From Dethiosulfovibrio peptidovorans (GTDB lineage: Bacteria > Synergistota > Synergistia > Synergistales > Dethiosulfovibrionaceae), in assembly GCA_002748665.1 (NCBI GenBank), contig PDTB01000021.1:1-64000 (forward strand): 64,000 nt of DNA, in the 5' to 3' direction. A program made the position numbers and the translations under genes. Positions 26,120 to 35,247 of this stretch are shown here, piece after piece. Every line of letters begins with the position of its first letter. Within the stretch, counting starts at the first letter, position 1. The notes under the pieces are model-generated. The model was not told where the DNA came from and did no database searches. It saw only the letters and a program-made list of their open reading frames with translations.

Positions 26120-26429
26120 CCTTTTATTTCACCGGTCTCGCTCCAGTTATCGATGAGCTCACCATTAGCGTAGTACTAGAATCTATTGCTTATTATGTCT
26201 CATGTCCACTGAGTTTTTTTGAATAACTCCAATGAAGGGTGAACGGAGCGACCTTGTCGGTGGATCAGAACGTGAGAGTCAACGGCCTTTATAAGCCTTC
26301 CATGGTAACATCCATGGGTCGTGACAGCACGGTAATTCTGGACGGGGTTACCGTCTGCGCAGGTTCTGGTGATTTTGGCGGCGGGGTTTTCTTAGATTTT
26401 TTAGTTTTTATTCGGGCCTGGTGATATGT
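26120..26429. other. Intergenic region upstream of the TAXI operon
   Basis: About 300 bp. An open frame at 26239-26424 (GTG start, 61 codons) reads like one strand of a repeat protein but has no ribosome binding site and no partner sequence, so it is not called. Nothing else is recognised apart from the promoter that follows. Confidence 0.4.
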
Positions 26430-26459
26430 TTGACAGATAGTCGTTCGAACTTGTAAGAT
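26430..26459 (+). promoter_or_regulatory. Promoter of the TAXI TRAP operon
   Basis: A consensus -35 TTGACA (26430-26435) is followed after 18 bp by TAAGAT (26454-26459), 4 of 6 matches to the -10 consensus. It lies about 50 bp before the first gene. Confidence 0.5.
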
Positions 26460-26507
26460 AATTGAGGCAGCTACGTAAAGCCAAATTTTTTGGGGAGGTC
26501 GATGCGA

Positions 26508-27509
26508 ATGAGCAGAAAAACCATATGGGGAATTGTCATAGCCGGTATGTTGATCGTGGCTATGGTGGGAACGGCTTTGGCCGTTGATTTTGTAACCATC
26601 GTTACAGGGTCTACCGGTGGAACATACTACCCCGTGGGAACTATCATCGCCAACAGCATGAACAAAGCACTCATGGCTAAGGGGGTCAAGGCTTCTGCCC
26701 AGAGCTCCGGTGGCACCGTTGAAAACCTGAAAATGCTCAAAAACGGTGAGGCTGAGATGGCCATCGCCATGTCAAACCTCACGGGCTTTGCCTATAAGGG
26801 TATCAAGAAATATGAGGGGAATGCGATTCCCAGCCTTCGGTATGTCATGGGTTTGTGGCCTGACGTCACCCAGATCGTCATTCGCAAAGAGGCCGACATC
26901 AACACCTGGGGAGACCTCAAGGGCAAGCGGATGGCCGTGGGACCGCCGGCATCGGGAACCGAGTTCACCAGCCGTTTGGTTCTTCAGGCAGTAGCGGGGC
27001 TGACTTTTGACGACATCACGCCCGAATACATTGGGTACAGCGAGGCAGCGCAGGCTCTCCAGAACGGTCGTCTTGATGCCTTCAACGCTGAGACGGGATA
27101 TCCGGTCTCGGCCGTCTCCGAACTTTATGCCGGTCGGACGTCGGTTGGTATGCTGGAGTTCTCCGATGACGAGGTTAAGGCTCTTCAGACTGAGGCTCCG
27201 TACTACGCTCGGGTCGTGATCCCGGCTGACGTCTATCCCAAGCAAACGAAACCACTGAAACTGGTGGGCGTCAAATCGGCTCTTATCGTCAGCGACAAGG
27301 TGTCCGAGGAGATCGTCTACGAGACTCTCAAGGTTATCTACGGTGATCGAAAGGCCATGGGGCAGGCCCATGCCGCTTTTTCGAAGGTGGACTATGAGCA
27401 TCCTCTTGCTGGTTTGTACGGTGCACCGCTCCATCCCGGAGCCGTTCGTTTCTTCCGGGAGAAGGGATTCAAGATCCCCGAGGGGCTTCTTCCGCCTGGA
27501 ACCAAGTAG
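26508..27509 (+). CDS. TRAP transporter substrate-binding protein (TAXI family)
   Basis: About 333 residues with a signal peptide ending GTALAVDF. The mature start VTIVTGSTGGTYYPVGTIIA and the later GKRMAVGPPASGTEFTSRLV are characteristic of TAXI solute receptors, which often bind glutamate, glutamine or related acids. Three starts are in frame (TTG 26490, ATG 26502, ATG 26508). The last has GGGGAGG at the best spacing and is preferred. The gene is followed by its fused permease and then by a dipeptide epimerase, which points to a glutamate-containing or similar substrate. Confidence 0.93.
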   Translation: MSRKTIWGIVIAGMLIVAMVGTALAVDFVTIVTGSTGGTYYPVGTIIANSMNKALMAKGVKASAQSSGGTVENLKMLKNGEAEMAIAMSNLTGFAYKGIKKYEGNAIPSLRYVMGLWPDVTQIVIRKEADINTWGDLKGKRMAVGPPASGTEFTSRLVLQAVAGLTFDDITPEYIGYSEAAQALQNGRLDAFNAETGYPVSAVSELYAGRTSVGMLEFSDDEVKALQTEAPYYARVVIPADVYPKQTKPLKLVGVKSALIVSDKVSEEIVYETLKVIYGDRKAMGQAHAAFSKVDYEHPLAGLYGAPLHPGAVRFFREKGFKIPEGLLPPGTK

Positions 27510-27579
27510 GCTATACGATATACTCATACACCATGCGGTGCCGGCCCAGGCCAGCACCGCATTTTAGATTCTGGAGGGA

Positions 27580-29493
27580 GTGGTGTCTGTGTTTTCGAAT
27601 ATTCTGAAGATACTTGCCCCTGGGGAGCATGTTCCCAACAGGGAGTTCTCTGGAGTTGTCCATACCTTTGCCGTAACCCTGGCTGTAGGGATATCCCTGC
27701 TTCATTGCTGGATGAACAGTATCGGCTTGATGATAACCATCAAGATGAACGCTATTCATCTGGCCACCATGATGGCCCTGATCTACCTCTATGTCCCGGC
27801 CTCGGCTGGAGCCCGCCGTGACCGCCCGAGCAACGTGGATTGGCTCTGTACCGCCTTGGCTTTGGCAGGAGGTCTCTACGTGGTACTCTGTTATGATCGG
27901 CTTCTTGCCACCAACCTGGAGGTTACCCAATGGGATCTGATCATCTCGGTGATGACCATGCTGCTCCTGGTTGAAGCCTCCAGACGGGCCGTGGGCCTTC
28001 CCCTTACGTGTCTGTGTGTCTTCTTTTTGGTCTATACCAAATATGGTCCTTGTTTCCCAGGGCTCTTTGCCCACAGGGGATTTGACTGGGCCCGAGTCAT
28101 CACCAGGATGGCTCTTACAGACCAGGGAATATACGGGGTCACCTTGATGGTCTCGTCCTCCTACGTCTTTATGTTTATTCTCTTTGGGTCCTTTTTGGCG
28201 GCTACGAAGACCAGCGAGTTCTTCAACGATTTTGCTCTGGCCCTTGCCGGTCGGTATCGAGGGGGGCCCGCCAAGGTAGCGGTCGTGGCCTCGGCTCTTA
28301 TGGGAAGTATCTCGGGCAGCTCTCAGGCTAACGTAGCTACCACTGGGGCCTTCACCATCCCCCTGATGAAAAAGGTCGGGTATAAACCCTTCTTCGCCGG
28401 AGCTGTGGAAGCTGCGGCCAGTACAGGCGGTATCCTTATGCCTCCCATCATGGGAGCCTCGGCCTTTATCATGAGTACCTTTCTGGGTATCCCCTATGTG
28501 AAGATCATGCTGGCCGGTGTTGTCCCTGCTCTGCTGTACTATGGGGCCATTATGACCATGGTGGATCTTCGAGCCAAGAGTAACGGTCTGGAAGGCCTGG
28601 AAAAAGAGGATATCCCCTCCCTCAAGGCCACTCTTATGGACAAGGGGCATATGGTGATCCCATTGGTCCTGATCGTCTATTTCCTGGTGACGGGGTATAC
28701 GCCCCTCTTTTCAGCTTTTCTGGGGCTTATCGCTATAGTCGTTCTCTCTTCCTGTCGGGCATCGACCAGGATGGGCATAAAGGACTTTATCGGAGCCCTG
28801 GACGGCGGGGCCCGAAGTGCGGCTCCGGTAGGCATCGCATGCGGAATCGTGGGGTTCATCGTGGGGGCTGTGGGCATGACCGGAGTCGGACAGGTCATCG
28901 CTATGAACATCATCATGTTCGCAGGTGGTAAGCTCTGGGCTGCCCTTATTTTATGCATGCTGGCGGCCATCGTTTTGGGTATGGGGCTTCCAGCGTCGGC
29001 CTGCTATATCATCACGGCTACTATTGCCGCTCCGGCTCTTCAGCAAATGGGAGTTCCTCCCTTGGCGGCACACTTTTTTGCCTTTTATTACGGCACCATG
29101 TCTGCAGTCGTTCCACCAGTCGCTCTCACGAGCTACACGGCGGCCGGTTTGGCCCACGCCAAACCCATGAAGGTAGCCGTGGTGGGGTTTGGTTTGGCTA
29201 TGTCGGGTCTTCTCCTACCCTACCTGTTTGTCTACAACCCCGTGCTTTTGTTCATCGACTTCACTTGGGCTCGCTTCTTGCCTACTTTGCTGTGTGCCGT
29301 TGTCGGTGTTTTCGCTCTGTCCGCCGGGCTTATAGGCATGTTACGAGGCCAGATGCCCTTGTGGGAACGGGGACTGTTCGCCATCAACGGTATTGCCCTG
29401 GTGAACCCTCTTCGAACGGTTCGTCTGATTAGTCTGGCCGTGTTCACCCTGCTCTTCCTCCAGCATTGGATTCGTCATAGACGGGGACTGTAG
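27580..29493 (+). CDS. TRAP transporter fused permease (TAXI-associated)
   Basis: A 637-residue membrane protein in which the 4-helix DctQ-like part (to about residue 140) is joined to a DctM-like part. The large domain shows ALMGSISGSSQANVATTGAF, the TGGILMPPIMGASAFIM motif, GMGLPASACYIITATIAAPA and VPPVALTSYTAAGLA, all typical of fused TAXI permeases. The start is a GTG (27580; further GTG codons at 27583 and 27589) just after CTGGAGGGA. It forms a complete importer with the preceding binding protein. Confidence 0.93.
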   Translation: MVSVFSNILKILAPGEHVPNREFSGVVHTFAVTLAVGISLLHCWMNSIGLMITIKMNAIHLATMMALIYLYVPASAGARRDRPSNVDWLCTALALAGGLYVVLCYDRLLATNLEVTQWDLIISVMTMLLLVEASRRAVGLPLTCLCVFFLVYTKYGPCFPGLFAHRGFDWARVITRMALTDQGIYGVTLMVSSSYVFMFILFGSFLAATKTSEFFNDFALALAGRYRGGPAKVAVVASALMGSISGSSQANVATTGAFTIPLMKKVGYKPFFAGAVEAAASTGGILMPPIMGASAFIMSTFLGIPYVKIMLAGVVPALLYYGAIMTMVDLRAKSNGLEGLEKEDIPSLKATLMDKGHMVIPLVLIVYFLVTGYTPLFSAFLGLIAIVVLSSCRASTRMGIKDFIGALDGGARSAAPVGIACGIVGFIVGAVGMTGVGQVIAMNIIMFAGGKLWAALILCMLAAIVLGMGLPASACYIITATIAAPALQQMGVPPLAAHFFAFYYGTMSAVVPPVALTSYTAAGLAHAKPMKVAVVGFGLAMSGLLLPYLFVYNPVLLFIDFTWARFLPTLLCAVVGVFALSAGLIGMLRGQMPLWERGLFAINGIALVNPLRTVRLISLAVFTLLFLQHWIRHRRGL

Positions 29494-29557
29494 CCTATAT
29501 ATGTGTGTTTAAGACGTTTCTGTTGGAATCTTCGTTTTTTAGAGGGATGTTGAGCTC

Positions 29558-29944
29558 ATGGATGGAGTGCGGTATACTGATGTAGCAAAGGGCATGCGTG
29601 ACGAGAGGATTTTCCCGGTAGATACGATCTGTGTTATCGGGAACGCAAAGAGCGGCAGTGATAACCCCATCACTCATACCTACGCTCATTTTTTTATTAC
29701 ATTTGTAGTCAAAATTGACTCCGGTGAGATCGTTGATCTTGAGGCCTCTTTTACCCTGCCTTTGACCAACAGATTCGTTCGAGGTCTGTTTCTGGGCAGA
29801 TCATTGGCAGTGGTCGACGAAGACCTGCTGTGTTCGATTCGTTGTCGTTATTTGGGGTCTTCTCAAAAAGCGATCGCTGTGGCCTATAAAGATGCGGTCA
29901 AAAAATTTTGTAAAGCTCAGAGGAAGAGCTCAACAACTGAATAG
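29558..29944 (+). CDS. DUF3870 family protein
   Basis: 128 residues. FPVDTICVIGNAKSGSDNPI, FFITFVVKIDSGEIVDLEAS, RFVRGLFLGRSL and RYLGSSQKAIAVAYKDAVKK match the DUF3870 family, whose members lie beside carboxylate transporters and dipeptide epimerase-type enzymes. The function is unknown. It is 64 bp after the TAXI permease on the same strand. The ATG has only a moderate GAGGGATGTTGAGCTC site. Confidence 0.82.
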   Translation: MDGVRYTDVAKGMRDERIFPVDTICVIGNAKSGSDNPITHTYAHFFITFVVKIDSGEIVDLEASFTLPLTNRFVRGLFLGRSLAVVDEDLLCSIRCRYLGSSQKAIAVAYKDAVKKFCKAQRKSSTTE

Positions 29945-30069
29945 GCTGCTTTGTCCATCGGCCTGATCAGTGGCCCTGAACAGCGGGGATGGCAAAATCC
30001 AGCAGATATGGTCTCCTTGTCGGGAGGTCTGTATCTGCTGTTTTGTATTTGAGGGGAGGCGATGGAGAC

Positions 30070-31158
30070 GTGAGAATCACAGCTGTGCGAACGGGGATTC
30101 TTTCTGTGCCGTTGAAGAAACCTTTCAAAACGGCGGTCCGGTCGGTCGATGCGGTGAACGATGTCATCGTGGCGGTTGAAACCGACGGTGAGTTTATTGG
30201 CTACGGGGAGGCGCCGCCTACAGGCGTCATCACCGGGGACACGACAGGGGCTATCCTTGGGGCTGTTCAGGATCATCTGTGTCATGCTCTTGTGGGGAGA
30301 GATGCTGAAGATCTGGACGGTAATGTCAAGGCAGTGGAGGGGGCTTTGGTCGGTAATACAAGTGCTAAAGCAGCTCTGGATATAGCCCTTCACGATCTTT
30401 GGGCCCAATCTTTGGGGGCTCCTCTGTATCGACTGTTCGGAGGTGTCTCAACAGCTATTGAGACCGACATGACCATCAGTGTCAACGAGCCTGATGAAAT
30501 GGTTCAGGATGCTCTTGACGCTGTTCAGCAGGGGTATAGGGTGCTCAAGATCAAGGTTGGCAAGAACTCGGCAAAGGATTTTGAGCGACTTAAAGCGATT
30601 CGAGATGCCGTGGGCTATGAGGTGACCATAAGGATTGACGCCAACCAGGGCTGGAAACCCGACGAGGCCGTTCGCATTCTGGATCAGTTGGAGAATGCCG
30701 GAATAGCGCTCGAGCTGGTAGAACAGCCGGTTCACAGCAAAGATCTGGATGGCATGGCCTATGTAACGGCACGAACGAGCGTTCCCGTGGTGGCCGACGA
30801 GAGCATCTGGTATGCTGCCGATGCGATGGAGATCTTCCGTCGGAAAGCGGCCGATATCGTGAACATCAAGCTCATGAAGTGCGGTGGACTGGCGGAGGCC
30901 CGGAGGATCGTGGCGCTCTCACAGGTCTGGGGTGCCCAGGTGATGGTCGGTAGCATGTTGGAGGGAAAGGTGAGCGTTACGGCAGCCGCCCATCTCGCAG
31001 CAGCATACGGTGTCGTGACAAAAATTGACCTGGATGGCCCGCTGCTCTGTTCCTCCGATCCGGTGGATGGAGGCGCTGAATTTATCGGTCCTGGGATTCG
31101 TCTCAACAGGGATGCTGGTTTGGGCGTTCGGTCTTTAGAGGGAGTTCGGTGGTTTTAG
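30070..31158 (+). CDS. Dipeptide epimerase (L-Ala-D/L-Glu epimerase, enolase superfamily)
   Basis: About 362 residues. The N-terminal capping domain contains KKPFKTAVRSVDAVNDVIVA. The barrel has the catalytic Lys pair in VLKIKVG, metal ligands in RIDANQGW, LVEQPV and VADES, and the second catalytic Lys in VNIKLMKCGG. This is the L-Ala-D/L-Glu epimerase-type arrangement, which converts D-Glu in murein dipeptides to L-Glu. A longer frame exists from 29989, but GTG at 30070 follows GGGGAGGCGATGGAGAC and matches the family's start (VRITAVRTGILSVPL). Neighbours are a TAXI importer, a DUF819 transporter and an NlpC/P60 endopeptidase, which fit cell-wall peptide use. The exact dipeptide is unproven. 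Confidence 0.92.
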   Translation: MRITAVRTGILSVPLKKPFKTAVRSVDAVNDVIVAVETDGEFIGYGEAPPTGVITGDTTGAILGAVQDHLCHALVGRDAEDLDGNVKAVEGALVGNTSAKAALDIALHDLWAQSLGAPLYRLFGGVSTAIETDMTISVNEPDEMVQDALDAVQQGYRVLKIKVGKNSAKDFERLKAIRDAVGYEVTIRIDANQGWKPDEAVRILDQLENAGIALELVEQPVHSKDLDGMAYVTARTSVPVVADESIWYAADAMEIFRRKAADIVNIKLMKCGGLAEARRIVALSQVWGAQVMVGSMLEGKVSVTAAAHLAAAYGVVTKIDLDGPLLCSSDPVDGGAEFIGPGIRLNRDAGLGVRSLEGVRWF

Positions 31159-31197
31159 GCCATTACCGTCGAATACGGATATAAGGAGGGTGTAAGC

Positions 31198-32358
31198 ATG
31201 ATTACTGATGGCTTTTCGTATCTTGCGTTTATCGCTTTCTTTGCAGGTCTCGTCGTTTTGACCGAGCGTCATTATCGTGGAAAGTTTTTTGAGTACGTTC
31301 CTGCTGTGGTGGTAATCTATTTCATATGCATGCTTTTTTCCACGTTTGGTTTCTGGAGCAAGACCGATAGCGTCAACGCCATCTACAAAGGAGTTAAGGG
31401 AAACCTGTTGTCCGCCATGATTTTCCTTTTGTTGCTTCGGTGTGACCTCAGGAAAATTATGAAGTTAGGTTCTAAAATGCTCCTTGGTTTCTTCGCTGCG
31501 GCCTTCAGCATCGCGTTTGGATTCGTCGTTATGTTCCTGATCTTCAAAAGCAACCTCTCTCCAGACAGCTGGAAGGCCTTTGCTGCACTGTGCGGCAGCT
31601 GGATGGGCGGAACGGGCAATATGGTGGCCATCCAGGGGGCTTTGAACATCGCCGATGCGGACATGGGATACACCCTGCTCATCGACTCGATCGACTATTC
31701 GATCTGGGTCATGATCCTTTTGGGAATGGTGCCGTTTGCCATGAAATTCAATCGGTGGACGAAATCCGACACCAGCGTTATCGATAGAGTTGGGGCCGAG
31801 CTTTCGGAGCACTATGAATCCATGAGGAAAGAGACGACTTTCAGCGACATGCTCTTTCTTTTGGGGGCTGCTTTGGCTGTATCCGCTCTCTGTCAGTCGG
31901 CAGCGGGCTTTTTGCCCCGGACGGCGTTTATGTCCGGCACGACTTGGACCGTTCTTCTCGCTACGGTGGCGGGTGTTCTCTGCGCGATGACTCCTATGTC
32001 CAAGCTTCCCGGTGCCTCTCAGATGGCGAACGTCATCCTCTATCTCATCGTCGGGCTGATTGCCTCCCGTGCCAACTTTGCCGAGCTTACCGAGGCCCCG
32101 ATGTATATTCTGGCTGGCTTCGTTATCCTGGCGGTTCATGCCGTAACTTTGGCAATCATCGCCAAAATATGCAAGCTTGATCTGTTCACCTGCGGTGTTG
32201 CCAGCCTTGCGAACATCGGCGGGGTGGCGTCTGCCCCGATCCTGGCGGCAGCGTACAGTGAGGCCCTGGTTCCCATCGGTGTCCTTATGGCTATGATGGG
32301 GTACATCATCGGTACCGGCGGCGGACTCCTTGTAGGTAAAATCCTATCGATCCTGTAG
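31198..32358 (+). CDS. DUF819 family membrane protein, putative transporter
   Basis: 386 residues with about 10-11 helices. VPAVVVIYFICMLFSTFGFW, LLLLRCDLRKIMKLGSKML, CGSWMGGTGNMVAIQGAL and the C-terminal NIGGVASAPILAAAYSEAL are typical of DUF819 (YjcL-like) proteins, which often lie next to dipeptide epimerases and are thought to move amino acids or peptides. The ATG follows AAGGAGGGTGTAAGC, 39 bp after the epimerase stop. Confidence 0.88.
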   Translation: MITDGFSYLAFIAFFAGLVVLTERHYRGKFFEYVPAVVVIYFICMLFSTFGFWSKTDSVNAIYKGVKGNLLSAMIFLLLLRCDLRKIMKLGSKMLLGFFAAAFSIAFGFVVMFLIFKSNLSPDSWKAFAALCGSWMGGTGNMVAIQGALNIADADMGYTLLIDSIDYSIWVMILLGMVPFAMKFNRWTKSDTSVIDRVGAELSEHYESMRKETTFSDMLFLLGAALAVSALCQSAAGFLPRTAFMSGTTWTVLLATVAGVLCAMTPMSKLPGASQMANVILYLIVGLIASRANFAELTEAPMYILAGFVILAVHAVTLAIIAKICKLDLFTCGVASLANIGGVASAPILAAAYSEALVPIGVLMAMMGYIIGTGGGLLVGKILSIL

Positions 32359-32369
32359 GAGGTGCTGTG

Positions 32370-33728
32370 ATGCGTATGTTTCTTCAAGCAACTCTGATCG
32401 TTGCCTTGTCGTTGTTGCTGTTCTCTCCCGTTGTCGAAGCTGCTCCTGTGAACGATCTGGTTGGAACCATACAGGACCTTACGGACTTCCCTCAGGATGT
32501 ATCGGCCTATCTTCCCAAGTCAGGGGCCGACGTTCCCTATCTGACGACCAGGCAACAGGAAGAATTGTTCAAAAGCTATCTCAAAGAGTTCTTCTCCCCC
32601 TGGGATTCTGACGATGACGGTGAGCTCTCAAAAGGATGGAGCCTTTCAATAACGAAAAAGGACAGGTGGGGAGAGAACCTCCTACCTATCACCCAAAAGA
32701 TAAAGGACGGATTGGTTCAAGATGTCTCCATGGAAAGCTTCCCTGCCATGGACAAGAAGGCTATTGTCGTGTTCAATACCTCGGCGCGTTTCCTGCCGAC
32801 GATGCGTCCTTTCTTTGCGAATCCTGAAGAGGCCGGCGAAGGCTACCCGTTTGATTATCTCCAGAACACGGCTCTTTGGGTTGGCGTTCCCGTCAGAGCT
32901 CGACATGTTAACGGTAAAGGTGATTGGCTGCTCTGCCGTACCGGCACTATCCCCGGTTGGGTGCCTGCCAGAGACGTCGCTTTTGTGGACGATGCGTTTA
33001 TAAAGAAGTACCGTACTGGGCGCTATATGGCAGTCGTCGAAGACGATGTGTCGATTTGCGACGAAAAGTCCTCTTTCCTTGTGAGGACTCATATAGGTGC
33101 GGTTCTTCCGATATGTGAAGAGCGAGAGGAGACCTTCGTCGTCTACGTTCCTTTGCGTACAGTTGATGGAACTGTCGCTCTCTGCAAAGGGATCGTCCGT
33201 AAAGGTGATGGAGCCGAAATGCCCGTGCCCTTCAGCGCAGAGGGCGTAGCTCGTTTGGCTTCGAAGTTGATGGGAAAAACCTACGGATGGGGCGGTATGT
33301 ACGAGAACAGAGACTGTTCTGCCACAGTACGAGATCTGGTGAGTCCCTTCGGCCTTTGGCTTCCCCGGGATTCTGGGCCTCAGTCGAAAAGCAACACCTA
33401 TATTGACGTGGAGAAGGAGCCGTGGAAGCGCAAGCTTGAGCTTATAGCGGAGAAGGGGCTCCCGTTCAGAACGATTATCGGGTTGAGAGGACACGTAGGC
33501 TTGTACCTGGGGTTATGGAAAGGCCGTCCGGCTCTCCTTCACAACACCTGGGGTGTTCGTCTTCTGACGTCCGATCCCGATGTCACCGGTCGGGCTATCT
33601 TGGGGCGTACCGTGATAACCTCGCTTCGGCCCGGCATAGAGAGGAAGGATGTCGCTAAAGAGGGACTTTTACCCAAGGTCAGGACGATAACTTTTCTTCC
33701 CGGGTTTGATGGGACGGAGAAAAAGTAA
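32370..33728 (+). CDS. Exported NlpC/P60 murein endopeptidase with SH3 domain
   Basis: 452 residues with a signal peptide (cleavage near SPVVEAAP). Order of domains: an N-terminal stabilising region with DVSAYLPKSGADVPYLTTRQ, an SH3-like region containing TALWVGVPVRARHVNGKGDW and GWVPARDVAFVDD, and a C-terminal NlpC/P60 domain. The catalytic Cys is in YGWGGMYENRDCSA and the His in RGHVGLYLG. Such enzymes cut D-Glu-diamino acid bonds in murein stem peptides and release L-Ala-D-Glu, the substrate of the epimerase two genes upstream. The ATG at 32370 follows TAGGAGGTGCTGTG. It is 11 bp after the DUF819 gene. Confidence 0.93.
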   Translation: MRMFLQATLIVALSLLLFSPVVEAAPVNDLVGTIQDLTDFPQDVSAYLPKSGADVPYLTTRQQEELFKSYLKEFFSPWDSDDDGELSKGWSLSITKKDRWGENLLPITQKIKDGLVQDVSMESFPAMDKKAIVVFNTSARFLPTMRPFFANPEEAGEGYPFDYLQNTALWVGVPVRARHVNGKGDWLLCRTGTIPGWVPARDVAFVDDAFIKKYRTGRYMAVVEDDVSICDEKSSFLVRTHIGAVLPICEEREETFVVYVPLRTVDGTVALCKGIVRKGDGAEMPVPFSAEGVARLASKLMGKTYGWGGMYENRDCSATVRDLVSPFGLWLPRDSGPQSKSNTYIDVEKEPWKRKLELIAEKGLPFRTIIGLRGHVGLYLGLWKGRPALLHNTWGVRLLTSDPDVTGRAILGRTVITSLRPGIERKDVAKEGLLPKVRTITFLPGFDGTEKK

Positions 33729-33748
33729 TTAAGCTCAGTGAGCTTGAG

Positions 33749-33847
33749 TTCCGTCTCGATAAGGATGCTGGTTGGGGTTCAGGCTTTAGCAGGGCTGTGG
33801 TGGCTCTAGGCCGTTACCGTTGAATACGGACATAAGGAGAAGATAAG
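33749..33847 (+). repeat. Ghost 3' end of a second dipeptide epimerase gene
   Basis: These 99 bp are a diverged copy of 31096-31196, the last 20 codons of the epimerase gene plus its intergenic spacer up to the next ribosome binding site. In frame it still reads RLDKDAGWGSGFSRAVVAL and stops, against RLNRDAGLGVRSLEGVRWF in the intact gene. The spacer motif CCGTTGAATACGGACATAAGG is shared, quoted here as CCGTTGAATACGG plus ATAAGGAG. It marks a lost epimerase copy directly before the next transporter gene. Confidence 0.8.
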
Positions 33848-33945
33848 GGTACAGCAAAAATATGGGTTTTTTGCTGTGGCTTTACTTGTGAAGGATGTTT
33901 GAAGGAATGCGTTGGCTGCGTTTATGAGAATAGGAGGTATTCAAG

Positions 33946-35247
33946 ATGGGAAGTGGAAGCCTTTTAGGTCTTATACCGTTGTTGGTCTATATCATTCTTT
34001 GTTTTACCAAGTTTGGTCAAATTTTTGCCGTTATAGTAGGAATGTTAGTGGCTGCGGCTATAGGGCACCATGGTATTATGGATATAGCTTCTGCGGTTAG
34101 GGGTGGTTTGGGGTCATTTTTAGGTTATATAGGCATGATCATTCTGCTTGGAGCTGGTTTAGGGCAGGTGTTGAAGCGAACTGGTGTTGTCAGGTATCTT
34201 GTTTTTATGGTGACCGAAAGGTGGAACGTCAACTCCCAAAACAAGGCCTTTCTTGTGGTTATGTTCTGTTCTGTTATTATCGTGAGTCTTCTCGGAACCA
34301 TGGCAGGTGGCAATGCTATACTTGCTCCTATCCTTATTCCGATTGCTGCCGCAGTTGGTGTTACCCCGAATACTATGGCGGTCCTTCTTCATGGGGCGGG
34401 AGCTTCTGGACTCTTCCTTGGACCTTTTACCCCGCCAATGGTGGCTTTGATGGAATTTACGGGTTTATCGTATCCTCAGGTTTTGCTGCACGCAGGCTTG
34501 CCTGTTTCTGTAATAATGTGGCTGGTAACGTTCTTTTGGGCACGAAGAGTTCAGAAAAATTCTGTAGGGAAGAACCATTATTCTGAGGAGGATATCGCCA
34601 AAGAAAGTGCCCATTGGAAGCCCGATTCTTCCGTTCGCAGAGCTACTCTGGTTTTTCTCATCACTATGTTCGTTATGGTTGGCTACGGTATAGTTATGGA
34701 GGGTGGATCGACTTTTGTCGTTGCCATAATGCTCGTAACTGCGGCATTGACTGGAATAGCTGCAAAACTCGGGCCAGTAGAGATTATAGATTCTATCTGT
34801 AATGGAGCTAAAAACTTTATATGGCTTTTCTTTTTCTTTGTTTTGCTAGATCCCTTTATAAACTTTATTTCGGAAACAGGTGCTTTCCAAGCTCTTGCCG
34901 GAATACTGGAACCTATGGTTCAGGATGGTGGTGTGGTGGGTTTCATTGCTTTCTCTACCATGGTCGGTATATTTGGCGTTCCAGGGGCTGCTGTTGCTCA
35001 GGCTGAGGTCCTTAATAAAATGTTCTTGCCTTTGGTGCAAAGCCTGAATATTCCTATGACCCTTTGGGTTGCCGTCCTCCTCATAGGCTCTCAGATGACG
35101 TCTTTTGCCATCCCCGAAGGAGATATGCAGGGGCAGATGGGGTTGGCCAGATCCAATGATCTGAAATCGGTTCTCTGTAACGGATGGCTAATTGTCCTTT
35201 GCACCATCATGTATGTTATAGCAAGAGCTATTATAATGGTGATGTAA
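33946..35247 (+). CDS. Membrane transporter of the ion/carboxylate transporter type
   Basis: 433 residues with about 11-12 helices and two inverted-repeat-like halves, as in ion-transporter superfamily proteins (GntP, NhaC, DcuC and similar). LGTMAGGNAILAPILIPIAA and GAGASGLFLGPFTPPMVALM in the first half and GIFGVPGAAVAQAEVLNKM in the second are probable substrate-site hairpins. I do not recognise the exact family. The ATG follows AATAGGAGGTATTCAAG. The remnant epimerase end just upstream shows that this transporter once had its own epimerase, so its substrate may be a dipeptide or amino acid. Confidence 0.8.
   Translation: MGSGSLLGLIPLLVYIILCFTKFGQIFAVIVGMLVAAAIGHHGIMDIASAVRGGLGSFLGYIGMIILLGAGLGQVLKRTGVVRYLVFMVTERWNVNSQNKAFLVVMFCSVIIVSLLGTMAGGNAILAPILIPIAAAVGVTPNTMAVLLHGAGASGLFLGPFTPPMVALMEFTGLSYPQVLLHAGLPVSVIMWLVTFFWARRVQKNSVGKNHYSEEDIAKESAHWKPDSSVRRATLVFLITMFVMVGYGIVMEGGSTFVVAIMLVTAALTGIAAKLGPVEIIDSICNGAKNFIWLFFFFVLLDPFINFISETGAFQALAGILEPMVQDGGVVGFIAFSTMVGIFGVPGAAVAQAEVLNKMFLPLVQSLNIPMTLWVAVLLIGSQMTSFAIPEGDMQGQMGLARSNDLKSVLCNGWLIVLCTIMYVIARAIIMVM

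Noticed and set aside
26239-26424. A 61-codon frame reading like a single beta-helix repeat
   Set aside because: No ribosome binding site, no further repeats and no homologue recognised; too short to support.
27511-28650. A 379-codon leftward open frame antisense to the TAXI permease
   Set aside because: It is His/Gly-rich and low in hydrophobic segments, the usual product of reading a membrane-protein gene backwards.
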